From NCBI GenBank assembly GCA_029378245.1, contig JARKIF010000015.1, positions 620,001 through 684,000 on the forward strand: a DNA stretch of 64,000 nucleotides, in the 5' to 3' direction. Of the stretch, positions 1-11,011 are shown piece after piece. The notes under the pieces are model-generated. The model was given only the letters and a program-made list of their open reading frames with translations. It was not told where the DNA came from and did no database searches. The position numbers and the translations under genes were made by a program. The stretch comes from Roridomyces roridus (Eukaryota > Basidiomycota > Agaricomycetes > Agaricales > Mycenaceae). The first letter of the stretch is position 1. Each line of letters opens with the position of its first letter.

Positions 1-862
1 CATGTTTTAGAGGACTGGATGATGAATGAACCCGAGTGGGATGGACGACTCGGATGCATGCCCGTGAGCGCTAGCAAGGAGAATGAACACTTCCAGAGAT
101 GATACTCCGTTGGTCAAGGTTCGATTCCTTCACGAAGCTTATCCTTTCGCGCGTCGAATTCACTTTTGTTCTCCAGCGATACTAACATGGAGTGTCTTGT
201 TGCAGAGTCGCTGATACTGTGAATTCAAACCAATAACTAATCCATGCTCATATCGCGCTACAATCCTCCGGTTCCCGTCCAATCGAAAAGCAGGTCAGCG
301 TGCACGGTGCACCACCGAAGACCCCAACGTGGACTGTTGCTGTACGTCTACTTCTTCACCGAATACTTACGCAGAAATCTAAGTACCCTCGTTCGAATTG
401 GGGTCAGGTGTATGGTTGCGAGACGAGGCATGAATTTTTTCTTTTTACAACACATGAGGTGTAGAATGGAGATACTGCATTCACGGACAAGACAAGTAAT
501 ATCCGTTGAATGCGGACAATGTTGACTCGATGATGGTGTTATTCTGGGGCTACTGGGCTTGCGCAAAGGAGCATCGCACCTTGCGATTTCCACAGTCCCA
601 ACACGTATTGACGAGGGTGTTAGTGTCGTAGAAGTGCATTACATGGCATTATATGTATCAAGATAGTTCGTACAAGTACTTGGGTATGGGTGGGTAATGC
701 AAGGTGAATGAAAGTGGTGCCCAAGGAACAAAATGATGCAGAGGGAGTGTCGAACGACAGCAGCCCGAATTACGATCGTGTGAGCCTGGCTGGATGCACA
801 TCGCCAAAAATCCCCACGCCGCCCCTTCCCAAAAAACCAAAAACCCAAAAACTCCATCCCCC
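1..862. other. Gene-free stretch and 3' flank of the zinc-finger gene
   Basis: I see no credible coding exon here. Reading frames are short, overlap in several frames and lack recognisable motifs. The only structured signal is the T-arm-like element at 387-447. The right part should contain the 3' untranslated region of the minus-strand zinc-finger gene ending at 863. Confidence 0.5.
387..447 (+). repeat. T-arm-like hairpin with downstream T-run (element 1)
   Basis: CCTCGTTCGAATTGGGG at 387-403 can fold as a 5-bp stem (with G-T pairs) around the 7-base loop TTCGAAT, the geometry of a tRNA T-arm and B box. Six T residues follow at 435-440, then five more after a C. Same arrangement as the other elements of this family. 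Confidence 0.5.
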
Positions 863-3178
863 TCAAGACGGTTGTGGAGGTATCCAAAACGGCAATTGCG
901 ATTGCGAAGAATACATCTCCATCTCCATGTCCACCCCAATCCTCGTCGCAGTGTACGGTCCTGGATGGAAGTACTCGTACTCGTACTGGGCCGGATGAAG
1001 CTGCTGTTGGTGCTCAAGATGGTGGTATCGCTCCTCCGCCTGCTGATTATAAGACGCCGGCAGCGCCACCTGCTGCTGCTGCTGCTCACACCCAGCCCCT
1101 ACACCCACATCACCCTCCACCCTCCACCCTCCCCTCCCCGAACGCCGCAGCCGACCTACCCGCCTGATACCAAATCATCCCGTCCGCCTCCCCCACCTCC
1201 TCCTGCGACACCAAAGGCGAACGGATCCCCATCCCCATCCCCATCTCCTTCACACCGCTGCTCTCGATCATCAAGTACGAGCGCCAAAGCTCTCGCAACG
1301 AGCCCATTGGTCGTAGTCGGCCTCTCCCCCTCTGCTTCCCTCGCCGAGTCGGGTCGGCGTACGAAAATGGGGGATGAGGAGGTGGGCCGGTCGTCGTCGT
1401 TACAGAGGAGATCCATGACGGAAAGCCTTCGAGAACTCGTAGGTCTGGACTCGCTCTCGTACTCGCTCCTGTACCCGTAGCCGTAGCCGCCACTACTCCC
1501 AACGCGCTCGTCAACACCATAGGGCCCATCCGGACCTCCAAACGTCCGTTTGCGACTTGAGCCGACGGAAGAACTCGAAGCGGGCTCGGGTACGCTGAAC
1601 GAGAACGGTGAATCATCCCCTCCTCCTCCTCCTCCTCCCAATCCCGCTCCCGCTCCCACTGCCGAGGCGAACTTCCCCGGCGCAGTCCCAGGCCTCGCAT
1701 ACATCCCCGCACCCCATCCCCATCCCCATCCCCAATCACCGGTAGCGGTAGCCGGTCTCCGAAGGGTGAGTGAGTTGGGTAAGAGTATACTCCCACTCCC
1801 ATGCCCTGATGAGGTCGGTCGAAACCCTGCTGCTGCAGAGACGACGGCCGAAAGTGGCGGTAATCGTACGCCAGCTCCCGATCCTGTGGACGGCCTGGAT
1901 CTGAGGGCTGGTAGTGGAAGGGCATGTGGAAAGCTGCCCCCGGTGGGAGAGTGCTGAAATGTAGCGCTTCCGAGTCCAGAGGAATATGGGCGGCTGGATT
2001 GAAAGGTAGGCACTCCATTGAGGGTGTGCGAAGGAGGGGAGGGCGTGTGTTCCGGTGGAGAGCGACGGGTGTATGGGTGCCTGGAATGTATAGTCAGCAT
2101 GAGTGTAACGAAGAGATGTGCCCGTGTCGTCAATCGACGATGGGCGAGATATCGGACAGCAGGGGGAGGAGGGTGGACATCATATCCAACTCTTCCGTGC
2201 GTCTCAGGCGCCACAGGCGGCAGACGAAGGAGTTGAGATAGAATGTGTGTCGACCGTCGAGTGCACAGCCACCGATCAGAGGGAAGGACTCACCCTCGAA
2301 ATGACTGCCCGTTGGCACTTCTTTCCGCTCCTCCCCCAAGAAGCGACCGTTGTACGTCACCCCGAAAGGAATGCGCCCTCCCCAGGGCCGCATGCGGCGG
2401 GGAGGGCGCGTTGCGGCGGGTCTTGGATTGGCTATGGAACTGTAGACGAGGATGAGTCGATAAAAACCAAAGGAAGGGAAATCGACAACTGACCTCCTCC
2501 CTGCGATCAGCCTCCATTTCCCCTTCGTATCCCGTCGATGTCCCCGGACGCTGTCTGGCCACCATCGCGCTAGGAAGGACAGGCTCCGTGGGCTGGCGTT
2601 TGATAGGCGGCGACGGAGGACTTGCGGATTCCTTAGAGACAGCAGCAGGCGCAGGTGTAGGAGCAGCGCGTGAGCGGCGTGGGAGAGTTCTCTTCGTTGT
2701 CGATGTCGATGTAGAAGGAGTTGCAGCAGGAACAGGAGTGGCTGCGACCATCCCAGAGTGTAACAGGCCGAAATCGCGCAGCATACGCGCGTTGGCATCA
2801 GCACGGTCGGCGTGTACTGTCTGTGCATGCTGCCGGAGGTTGTCGAGGCGGGAGAACTGTTTCGAGCAGTGGCATGTAAACGGACGTTCGCCAGTATGTT
2901 TCCTAGTCGTGTCAGGGAAAAGGGATCGCGAGAAGAGGAGAGGAGACACACCGAATATGCCTCGCAAGATGCTCACTCCTGCTGAAAACCATCCTACACT
3001 CTCCATATCCACGACACTGGAACGTCTTGGCCGGCGGGGGACGATACCGTTTGGCTACACCAGAAGGAGCGGGGAGCGTCGTAATCGGGGAAATAAGCGT
3101 CATCTGCTCTCCTTCGACCTCGCCCTCGGCATCCACATCCACGTCCTCCTCATCGTTGTGTGCGGCGTCGTCGTCCAT
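863..3178 (-). CDS. C2H2 zinc-finger transcription factor, 647 aa, five exons
   Basis: Probable nuclear DNA-binding regulator. Exons read 3178-2952, 2902-2494, 2439-2294, 2080-1171 and 1114-863; the phases close exactly to 648 codons including the stop. Start chosen at the ATG before [16 protein letters not shown], followed by an acidic stretch. Two zinc fingers span the first intron at about residues 55-105: the first has Cys-x5-Cys...His-x3-His ([19 protein letters not shown]), the second a compact Cys-x-Cys form ([15 protein letters not shown]) ending QHAQTVH, joined by the classic linker RKHTGERP. The remaining 500 residues are low-complexity Ser/Gly/Pro/Gln-rich with a conserved-looking [16 protein letters not shown] motif and a poly-Gln run near the C-terminus, as in many fungal regulators. 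Exon 4 to 5 splicing (GTATCA donor) is the least certain junction. Target genes cannot be inferred. Confidence 0.82.
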
Positions 3179-3833
3179 GGCTTGCGGCCGCAGAGAATCG
3201 TGATGTGCGAAAAGACAGTGTGCTGGGTGGGTATCCACCGACGTGGTCCAGCGTCGAAGATGAGACCGCAGTCTGTATCGAATCTCGCTGCGTTGCCGAA
3301 AAGGAGAGTGAAGGTGCCTAATTTGCTGGCCAACAATTTGTGATCGGGTCAAACACGACCACCATCACTCTTTGCTTTCGACCACCATCTCTGTTCTGTT
3401 GAGCCTCTGGGCAGTTTGGTGCCTCTTTTCCGCTGCATTATCTGGAATCTCGACGTCACATCCATGGCGCTCGTCTCGCCTCCGAACTCGCTCGTCTTTC
3501 ATCTCTTCATCGATTCTGTGCGGCAGACTGTGCCAAAATGGGAAAGAATCTTCCTCACTCTGGCATCTGCTCCCGGGACGGCCCTGGAAAGTCGGAGAGA
3601 TCCCTTACATTCCTCTCGGTTGTACCACAGACGATGGAAGGCCGGCTTGATTGTCTTCAGCATGCTGTCCTACGATCCATCTTCACTAGCGACTGCGCTT
3701 TCTCGGTACTATTTCTCTATCTAGTACTCACTGTTTCACTCCGATTTGCAGCGCAGTCCAAGCTTCCGACGAGAAGGACCTGAACTGGAGCGAAGATTGG
3801 AATCTAATGGGCAATGTCGTTATCATGATCTAG

Positions 3834-4090
3834 GTCTCTCGCCTTGACTGTAGACACTGTGTCATGGACGCGAGAGTGTTTGATATGAGGGGTACTTACT
3901 TGACTCGCATGAAGCTGAAGCTAGCCGGCCTTTGCTCCTTTGATGTCCTAATTTCTGGCCCCAGCCTATTCGCCGGCTTGATTCGATCCTGGGGTTCGTG
4001 GTGCATCTGGACACCTCGATTCGAACGAGAGGCTTCCGGTCAAGACTTAGAGGTACGTGCCAGTTGCACCATACTTCGCCTATGTACGCT
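3834..4090. repeat. Diverged repeat, copy A (about 250 bp)
   Basis: Starts GGTCTCTCGCCTTGACT and shares with 4938-5200 the phrases CATGGACGCGAGAGTG, ATGAAGCTG-AGCTAG and a terminal T-arm-like motif followed by GTGC/GTAC-rich sequence. Similarity is clear by eye but interrupted by small indels. Function unknown. Confidence 0.6.
4014..4030 (-). repeat. T-arm-like hairpin (element 2), no T-run
   Basis: The minus strand reads CTCTCGTTCGAATCGAGG, a stem around the loop TTCGAAT. It lies at the equivalent place in repeat copy A as element 4 does in copy B. No oligo-T follows within 70 nt, unlike the others. Confidence 0.45.
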
Positions 4091-4829
4091 CTCCACTCCT
4101 CCACTCCAGCGCGCCCACGTCAGACGACGGAAGAGGCTAAGAGCGACTGATTATCTTCAGCCCAGACCTCGAGCCCATGAACTTGACGGTGCTTTTCCTT
4201 TTCTTGAGTTCATGCAAGTACCTCTCCCCCCGAGCGGATTCACAGTACTAGTCAGGTTGACCATGCTCTTTCTATTTGCAGCTATTTCTAGGTTCGGAGG
4301 GTAATGGGCAATTTCGTTATGCGGAGCACAAGGAGAGGGTAATCAAAGGCTACGGGACGGCCAAGTCGAACTTATAGGTGCGTGCGTCTGCGCCATGTGT
4401 CTCGATTTCCCAAGTACTGACGCCCAGAAGTTGAGATATCGATGCCGATGCATTCCTCCAACTGCAAGCGAAATCCTCGACTGAAGTTCTCACGTTGATG
4501 AGTCCACTGCACAATCTTAGTGCGACCTCGCCGCCGCAACTGATCAGCCTGTCGGACGAAAATGTATGCGGGCTCTGGCTTGCCTTGCGAGGCAAGTGGG
4601 TTGGAGCATCTACTTACTATCTTGGCTTGAAATGCTGTAGATCCGGGTGTACCGGTGGAGAATCGTAGTATTCACAAGGAATTGAAGAAATGTGTCCAGG
4701 TTGAAATCAGGCGGAATGGTAGGTAGCTAAGTTCCTGCGTGCCCTTGGAAGGTCTTGACCAACCCGTGGCTCAGAAAAGGATCGTCATCTACCCCTGCGA
4801 ATCCAAATCCCGCGGATTCGCGATTTCAT

Positions 4830-4885
4830 AAAAATGGAAACTATTCGAAAATGTGATGATGGACCTGGCACCGAGTCGAACGAGG
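4830..4885 (-). repeat. T-arm-like hairpin with downstream T-run (element 3)
   Basis: The minus strand reads CCTCGTTCGACTCGG at 4885-4871, and TTTTT follows at 4834-4830, about 36 nt downstream of the hairpin. Confidence 0.5.
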
Positions 4886-4937
4886 CGATTCAGCTGCATT
4901 TCAAGAAGCAACGGCAAACGCGATGTGGCAATAAGGT

Positions 4938-5200
4938 CTCTCGCCTTGACTCCGGACACTTGTCATGGACGCGAGAGTGCGTGTTTGATACGAGTGGCAC
5001 TTGATTCGCAAGCATATGAAGCTGGAGCTAGGTTGCCTTTGCTCATTGCATAGCTTAATCTTGGGAGCCAGCCTATCCACGGCGTCAGGTTCGAGAGATA
5101 AAAAGCTTCCGTACGAAATGGCTCATCGGATAACCTCGATTCGAACGAGGGTCTTCCGGTTCGAGACTCAAAGGTGCGTGCAAGTGGCACCAATTATACA
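4938..5200. repeat. Diverged repeat, copy B
   Basis: Partner of 3834-4090; it begins GGTCTCTCGCCTTGACTC and ends just beyond T-arm element 4. Copy B has the T-run after the hairpin that copy A lacks. Confidence 0.6.
5100..5150 (-). repeat. T-arm-like hairpin with downstream T-run (element 4)
   Basis: The minus strand has CCTCGTTCGAATCGAGG at 5150-5134, a perfect 5-bp stem with loop TTCGAAT. TTTTT follows at 5104-5100. Confidence 0.6.
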
Positions 5201-5287
5201 CCTCACTGGATAACCCAGGGACTGGTGCCGTTGTGTTCATGACCTCACGCACACGCAGCGTCATGTTTGCACTCTAATGGAATAGAT

Positions 5288-5336
5288 AAAAATTAACAAC
5301 AAGCAGGACGAGGACCTGACCTCGACTCGAACGAGG
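5288..5336 (-). repeat. T-arm-like hairpin with downstream T-run (element 5)
   Basis: The minus strand has CCTCGTTCGAGTCGAGG at 5336-5320, a perfect 5-bp stem. TTTTT follows at 5292-5288. Confidence 0.6.
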
Positions 5337-5781
5337 GTATCCTGCTCAAATCCAGCGGCAGCTAGCATGGGATGCAGATATACTGAATTGCATTACCAGG
5401 TCTTCCGTCTTGACTTCCTGTTGACTGCAAGCCACGGACGGTCTCGCTGTTCCGATCCTTCAGCGTATTCGGCCGAGGTTTTTACACATCACCATAAGCC
5501 ACTCCAACGTCTTGCTTGTTGTGCGCAGGTCCGTTATTGACGCAACTGGCAAATTCTCCCTCCGCAGGCGATGAATTGGAGCCCAGGACTTGTGAGTGAT
5601 GTACGCTTTTTTCGACGTACCCGACTGATCCATGTTGCAGTTTATCAGGCACGAGTTTTCTATGCGGTCCTCGTCTCTCCATCTCTCTTCAATTTTGCCG
5701 CTCACTCTCCTGTCATCAAAGCCACAATATATTGGCGCCAGAAACAAGTACATTCATAACTAGATGAGCGGCAACCACGAA

Positions 5782-6354
5782 CTAATCCACCTCGTCCTCT
5801 TCGCCTCCGTAACTGTTCACATGAGGCGCCTCGATCTCTGGCGCGCCAATCTGTGGCGCAAATGCGTTGTACGCCGTGATCTGTTTGGGCCTCATGCGGG
5901 TAAGATCGCCCAACGAGTACGCGGCGCTATTCCGAGCCAGGGGACTCAGCTCGAGCTCCATCGTCCTGGAAATATTCTCAAGCATCGACTGCTCCATCCA
6001 CTTTCCCATCTGCTGCTGCAACTTCTTCTGCTCTTCTTCCATTTGCAATAAAACCTCCTGGGTCGCCAGCTGCGCTGCTGCGAGTGCGATATCCCCGATG
6101 AGTTTCCGGAGCGCGGGGTGCCCGAGTAAGTTTTTCAGATCCGGTTGTGCGACGATGGTGACTTTGAGTAGGCGGGAGGTTAAGAAATCGACGAGGTCGC
6201 TTCGTTTGCTGCCAGGTTCCCCCTCCGCATCGGTTTCTCCAGATTCAGACCCTCCATCTCCCGGGCCTCCGCCGCCGCCGCCGCCGCCCCCACCACCACC
6301 ACCATAGCGATTGAGTGATCCCCCCGTGAAGTTGCCGCTGTTTCTGCCATTCAT
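5782..6354 (-). CDS. Hypothetical protein, 190 aa, Gly-rich N-terminus and coiled coil
   Basis: I do not recognise this protein. A single uninterrupted frame begins MNGRNSGNFTGG, runs into a 13-residue Gly tract (about residues 19-31), then a charged linker, then a mostly helical part starting RSDLVDFLTSRLLKVTI. Residues 100-135 are rich in Glu, Lys and Gln with heptad spacing (QMEEEQKKLQQQMGKWMEQ), a likely coiled coil. The tail is acidic (YGGEEDEVD). Long clean frame, sensible composition and a defined helical core argue that it is real. There is no signal peptide or membrane segment. An upstream 5' exon cannot be excluded. Confidence 0.6.
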   Translation of the reverse strand: MNGRNSGNFTGGSLNRYGGGGGGGGGGGGGPGDGGSESGETDAEGEPGSKRSDLVDFLTSRLLKVTIVAQPDLKNLLGHPALRKLIGDIALAAAQLATQEVLLQMEEEQKKLQQQMGKWMEQSMLENISRTMELELSPLARNSAAYSLGDLTRMRPKQITAYNAFAPQIGAPEIEAPHVNSYGGEEDEVD

Positions 6355-8016
6355 TATTACCCCGACGACAAAAATAATGTACTAACAACTTACGAGCTTT
6401 GATATATCGTGCGTCTGCCGGTCGTCTGTGTCTCGTATACACCCGAGGAGGCTGATGCATGCTGCCCACTAAGACGACGTGGTTAATACAGGTCCCAATG
6501 GCCGTAAGCGGCATGGACCGTACCTGACATCGAGGGCTGCACCGTTAAACGGACGTTGCGGCTGCGGTTGGGGAAGAGGGCTGCGGGAAGGGATTCTTGA
6601 CATTGTGCTGGGATGCAGAGGTTCGTCCACTCACCAGCTTTATACACAGATTTTACTGCATACAATTATCAGCACCGGGCAGTCCACACGCGTTCGGCTT
6701 CAATATTCGAGCGCTTCTTCCCGTCTCGCGGTAACCGGTTGTTGAGCGGATGACCCTCGATCACTGTGACTAAAATAGCTGGGGATCCGGAAATCACGTC
6801 GAAAATGAATGCGCCATTTCTTGTTCAGACGGTGGGTGGGAAGGCTGAGGGCGTAGGGTTGCATCTTCCACTTCACCTCCAGCACATTGACTTGCAGACC
6901 CCGGCGTTCGCCGCACAGTTCCCCCGTCTGACAGGATGAATGCGGAAAAACGGCACGGTGCCTTTCATTATTGGGATGGATTACCTGCGCGTGAGACACA
7001 CGTTCACTCACGATACTACATCTGCGGCCTGCCCAAAATTACGTACGGCTGCGGTCGAGAGGTGAGTGGACTGCGGAACCACTACATGTGTTTTATGCAC
7101 TCTCGCTCGCAACTCCAAGCCGAAAATCTCGACTCAAGACCCTCGAAGAATAGGCCCGGGATAGTTGCGTTGGGAAAGCCCTCTCATTCAGCCTCTTTAC
7201 CCTCCTGGAAACCAAGGCGCTATGTATGCTTTTAACTTCAGGACACCTCTGCCTTTCGAGCATAGCGTGTCCAGGGATTGTTATGTCCCGTGTGGCACAG
7301 TTGCAGTTAGGGGCTGTTCCAATCCGAGGCGTACATTGGTGGGTCAAATCAGCGAACGTCCCACTTCCGCCGCTGCATTCAAATTCAGTGTTTTTTTTCG
7401 CCATACGTGAAGCCTTTCATTATTCATATCCATCCCCCCAGAGGGACCATCCATCTCAGTTAGATACCAATGCAGTCTGGATATTCGAACATCGGGCAGT
7501 CATTTCCCCGCGGTTCGACTCGCGACAGTCGTCCTCGAGAATGGTTGGCGAGACTTCAAGTTTGGGCCCTCTTTTTTTTATGATGGTATGGCCTGTCAAT
7601 TCCTGACGCTGGCAGTTCCGGAACCTGCGCTCAAATTTGCTGAAAACATTATTTGGTTGGCCGAACACGTGCCTGTCACCAGAGCTGTGTAACCGATCAC
7701 CGGGGTCGGAGTTTCAAACCACTCTTAGCTCCATACCACCACCATCTCTGATCTTGCGTGTTGGCCATCCTCCTTCTCGGTTCTACATTTTCTCGACCGT
7801 TGTGTTTCGTGTTTCGCCGACATGACCTCGGATCTGCGGGTTCGGCGGAGCCCGCGACTTGTCCAATCTCTCATGGCGGATTCGGGCGGCCTTGTCTCGC
7901 TCACTCCGGGCATGAGAACGGGGAAACGGATTTGTGTGGTTCCTTCATAAGAGGACGACCCTATCTCCCCCCGATACCTCCCCATGTCATATCTCAGTGG
8001 CGGTTGGACTGTAGGA
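6355..8016. other. Intergenic, no gene recognised
   Basis: Short overlapping frames only. It contains T-arm-like element 6 (7509-7579). The last few hundred bases, with pyrimidine-rich tracts, are the likely promoter of the monooxygenase gene. Confidence 0.45.
7509..7579 (+). repeat. T-arm-like hairpin with downstream T-run (element 6)
   Basis: CGCGGTTCGACTCGCG at 7509-7524 carries a perfect B-box core GGTTCGACTC inside a 4-bp CGCG stem. Eight T residues follow at 7572-7579. Confidence 0.6.
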
Positions 8017-9743
8017 ATGCCAACAAAACCAATCCGAATCGCTATCTGGTGCGTAGTCCAAGCATGCCGTCACATAAGCTTACCCGGCTCGCACAGCGGC
8101 GCCGGAATCGGAGGGCTCACCCTCGCTGTGACTCTCGGGGCGTCCCATCGGATTCAAGTCGATTTGTACGAAGCTGGAGCGGAAATCTCTACGATCGGCG
8201 CTGGGATATCGGTTTTGGCGCGCACCCTCGAGGTGCTCCAGCTCCTCGGCCTCGACGAGCGGATGCGCGAGCGGGGAATCGATCTAGCGGGTGCAGACCA
8301 GCAGCGTGCGTTCCTTCGCCTTTTGAGCTCTTTCGACGCTGAGTACCCACAACGTCTAGGAACGGGGCCGAAGTTCAGGCGCTCAGATCAGCCGGAGCCG
8401 GGATACTACTTCCTCACCGATGCGTTGCCAAGTACGTTCATGTATTACTGGAAAACCTCTATTAACTCAACGTAGAGGGCGGACTATCCATGGCTCGCAA
8501 CGACCTGGTCGAACTTCTCAAAGACAGCCTTCCACCGAATTGCACCGTACACCTCAACAAGCGGATGGAAACCTACACCTCGTCGTCGGCTGTCACAATT
8601 CACTTCAACGACGGCACCACCTCGGTAACGGACGTCCTTATCGGCGCAGACGGCGTGCACTCCATCACACGAGCGACCATGTTTCGAAACCTCGCGGACC
8701 AATTCCCTACCGGCTTCGTCTATGACGAGATCAACCTCTCTCGTGAGGCGCTCCGCAAATGTATCGACCCCGTGTGGACGGGTACCGTCGCGTACCGATG
8801 TGTGTTTCCGGCGGAGAAGCTGAGACAGGTCGACCCCGGGAATCTGGTTTTGGATGACCAGATGATCGTACGTTCTCAGATCGCATTTATATCTTCAGCT
8901 GATGATACGTTTGGGCTGCATTGGAATAGACTGTAGGCAAAGGTCGCGTGAGTTCTTCGTCCTAAAAGTTGTATTGGATTCACTCTCACACGCCTCACAG
9001 CATGTTGCGGCCTACCCAATAGCCAGACGCACGCTCATCAATTTCGTCGGGTTCGACACCATTCCTGGAGGCGAAGGCACGCCCTTCCCTTCCGACAAAT
9101 GGGTCGAGGACGTCCCCGTGGAGGAGGTTCTTAAGTTGTACAAGGGCTGGGAGCCCGCCATCCAGGGATTGTTGCAGGTTCGTTCGTTTCAATGTCAACA
9201 GAACGTGTCTTGTCTCTTGGCTGATACGGATTGAAGTGCATTGACAAACCGTCGAGATGGGCTATACATGTTACGCCGTCCCTACCTTTTTACGCGCACG
9301 GCAACGTCGCAGTGCTCGGTGATGCGGCGCACGCGATGACACCACATTTCGGGGCGGCTGCGGGACAGGCAATTGAGGTGAGTTGAATCTTACATGGCAG
9401 GCACTCACTTCATATAAATTGCATCCAGTCTGCATACATCCTCGGCCGCCTCCTCTCTCACCCTACCCTCACCGTCGCCTCCATACCCACCGCCCTCAGT
9501 ATATATTCGACCATCCGACAGCCTTTTGCCAACCACATCGTCGAGCGGTCGAGGATCACCGGGCTCATGTACGATCTTTCCGTACCGGGTTTGTATGATG
9601 GAGAGACGGGGGATGAGGAGGAGGGTTTGAAGCAAATTGGCGAAGCTATCAAAAGGGAGTTGGCGTGGGTCGGTAGGCATGGGATCAAGGACGATTGGAA
9701 GCGTGCGGAGGGGATGCTCCTCGCTGGTGGTGATCGGGTGTAG
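8017..9743 (+). CDS. FAD-dependent monooxygenase (salicylate hydroxylase-like), 469 aa
   Basis: Flavoprotein hydroxylase of the PHBH/salicylate hydroxylase class, which uses NAD(P)H and O2 to hydroxylate aromatic or related substrates; the substrate is unknown. Exons 8017-8048, 8097-8431, 8476-8867, 8930-8947, 9001-9177, 9237-9377 and 9429-9743 join in phase (470 codons). Splicing creates the dinucleotide-binding motif RIAICGAGIGGLTLAV at the N-terminus; the DG motif is present as VLIGADGVHS; the FAD ribityl-binding motif is VAVLGDAAHAMTPHFGAA. All three hallmarks are intact and the length is normal, so the enzyme should be functional. An 18-nt microexon encodes TVGKGR just before HVAAYPI. 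An in-frame ATG at 7984 would add 11 residues; 8017 was preferred because it puts the Rossmann strand close to the N-terminus. It lies next to duplication copy 1 with no obvious cluster partner. Confidence 0.9.
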
Positions 9744-10400
9744 ACATAGTTATCATCATCATTATGCCCACACACACTGGAGAGCCCCAGGGTCGGTCAA
9801 TGTGATCAATGAATAATGGAACACGGGTAAAGAGTGTTTCAAGAACGATTCCAGGACCCTTGCGCGCTTGAATCTGGGCACTGATGACTCGTACATCCAT
9901 GAGGGAAGAAAAGAAAGGCGGGTGATATTAGGTAAGTGGTCCGATTGATCCTGGGATGGATCATGATGCATGATGAGCCATGAATTGCTGATTGTTCGAA
10001 TATTCTCAAGACCGATTCCCCTCCACGGACCCGATTTCTGAATCGAGTACAATGCGAGCCAATCGTCAAGCCAACTAACAACAGCCGTACGATCCCTGCC
10101 CTTGTACCCATCTCGGCACAAGGTGTTCTTGTACTTTGAGAAGGCACCATTGCTTATATTCACGTCGTACTTTGTCTATTATACGCATGTCCATTCTCCC
10201 ACTGACGCAGGCTACTCTACATATCGTCCACAAAAGCAAGAACACAATCAAATCAAAAGTATAACGCTACAAAACAATGTCCAACTGAAGAGCGAGAGGG
10301 AGGTGCAAGAGGAGCAGACTGTGCGGCGGGAGAGATGAGCATGCATGGACAGTGGATAGAAGAAGGTGCGTGCTCACTATAACAAATGAGGTCCGTGCCC
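9744..10400. other. Intergenic, left edge of duplication copy 1
   Basis: From about 9840 onward the sequence matches 15060 onward and, in part, 24285-24434. It corresponds to sequence downstream of the minus-strand duplicated gene. No other gene seen. Confidence 0.5.
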
Positions 10401-11011
10401 TCATCGATGCGCGGCACACAGATTCGGCCCAGGACGATGCAAGAGCACCGGACACACGTAGGGGTGTTGAAGTGCCGCCTTGCAATTCCGAAGGCGCTTG
10501 CACATCCCCGGCTGACCATGCACCTTCTCCCCACTTCGGAGATCGACATAATCAAACCGCTCGACGCGATCAACCACAGAGAGTCGCGCCCGAAGGCCGA
10601 TGGGGAAGCCTTTCTGGAGTGAGAGGCGGATGCCGGCGAGGACGAAGGAGGCTTCGACGGCCAGGGCGCGGTCCCGGTGGCTCCAGATGGACGGTGGGAT
10701 TTCAAAAGCGGCGCCGATGGGCTGACCAGCTGAAGGCAAGGTGCGTGGATTAATTCGAGTTCTGCAAGAGCGGGGTGGCACTGACCGACGACGATCCTCC
10801 AGGATAGCGAGTGCTCGCTGCGAATGCGGTACTCCAACCATATGTTGAGGGAGTTGAAGTAGTGGGCGGCGGGGTGGGAGTGGGGTAAGGTGAGTGTGGC
10901 GCTGGCACATGGGAACCCGCTCGGCAGAGGATTCTGACCACTCTCTAACAGAGTGATGCATCCTATGATCAAGTGAACGAGCGGTTGTGGAACGGCGGGA
11001 CTGAGGGACAT
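10401..11011 (-). CDS. Duplicated uncharacterised protein, copy 1, 184 aa
   Basis: Family not recognised. Two exons, 11011-10786 and 10729-10401, joined through a GTCAGT...CAG intron of 56 nt, give exactly 185 codons. The start MSLSPAVPQPLVHLI is conserved in the three copies. Exon 1 contains LLESGQNPLPSGFPCA and ends SWRIVV; exon 2 begins AGQPIGAAFEIPPSIWSH and contains ASFVLAGIRLSLQ and FDYVDLRSGEKV. The alternation of short hydrophobic strands suggests a small beta-rich globular protein, without signal peptide or obvious membrane helix. The C-terminus runs PYVCPVLLHRPGPNLCAAHR. Conservation of frame, splice sites and TATA position among copies that differ in sequence supports a real gene. 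Confidence 0.65.

Larger units (their letters stand above)
3179..5781. other. Repeat-rich intergenic region
   Basis: No gene recognised. It contains a diverged repeat pair (3834-4090 and 4938-5200) and four minus-strand T-arm-like elements between 4014 and 5336. A shorter phrase, TAATGGGCAATxTCGTTAT, occurs near 3809 and again near 4303, so this looks like degenerated repeat material. The left edge should hold the promoter of the zinc-finger gene. Confidence 0.5.

Noticed and set aside
1156..2214. Separate 352-codon gene and overlapping plus-strand frames in the zinc-finger locus
   Set aside because: The minus frame is exon 4 of the zinc-finger gene with exact splice phases; plus-strand frames are shadows of its low-complexity composition.
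7984..8475. Monooxygenase truncated at its first stop (8475)
   Set aside because: Removal of short GT-AG introns restores a full-length enzyme with all FAD motifs.
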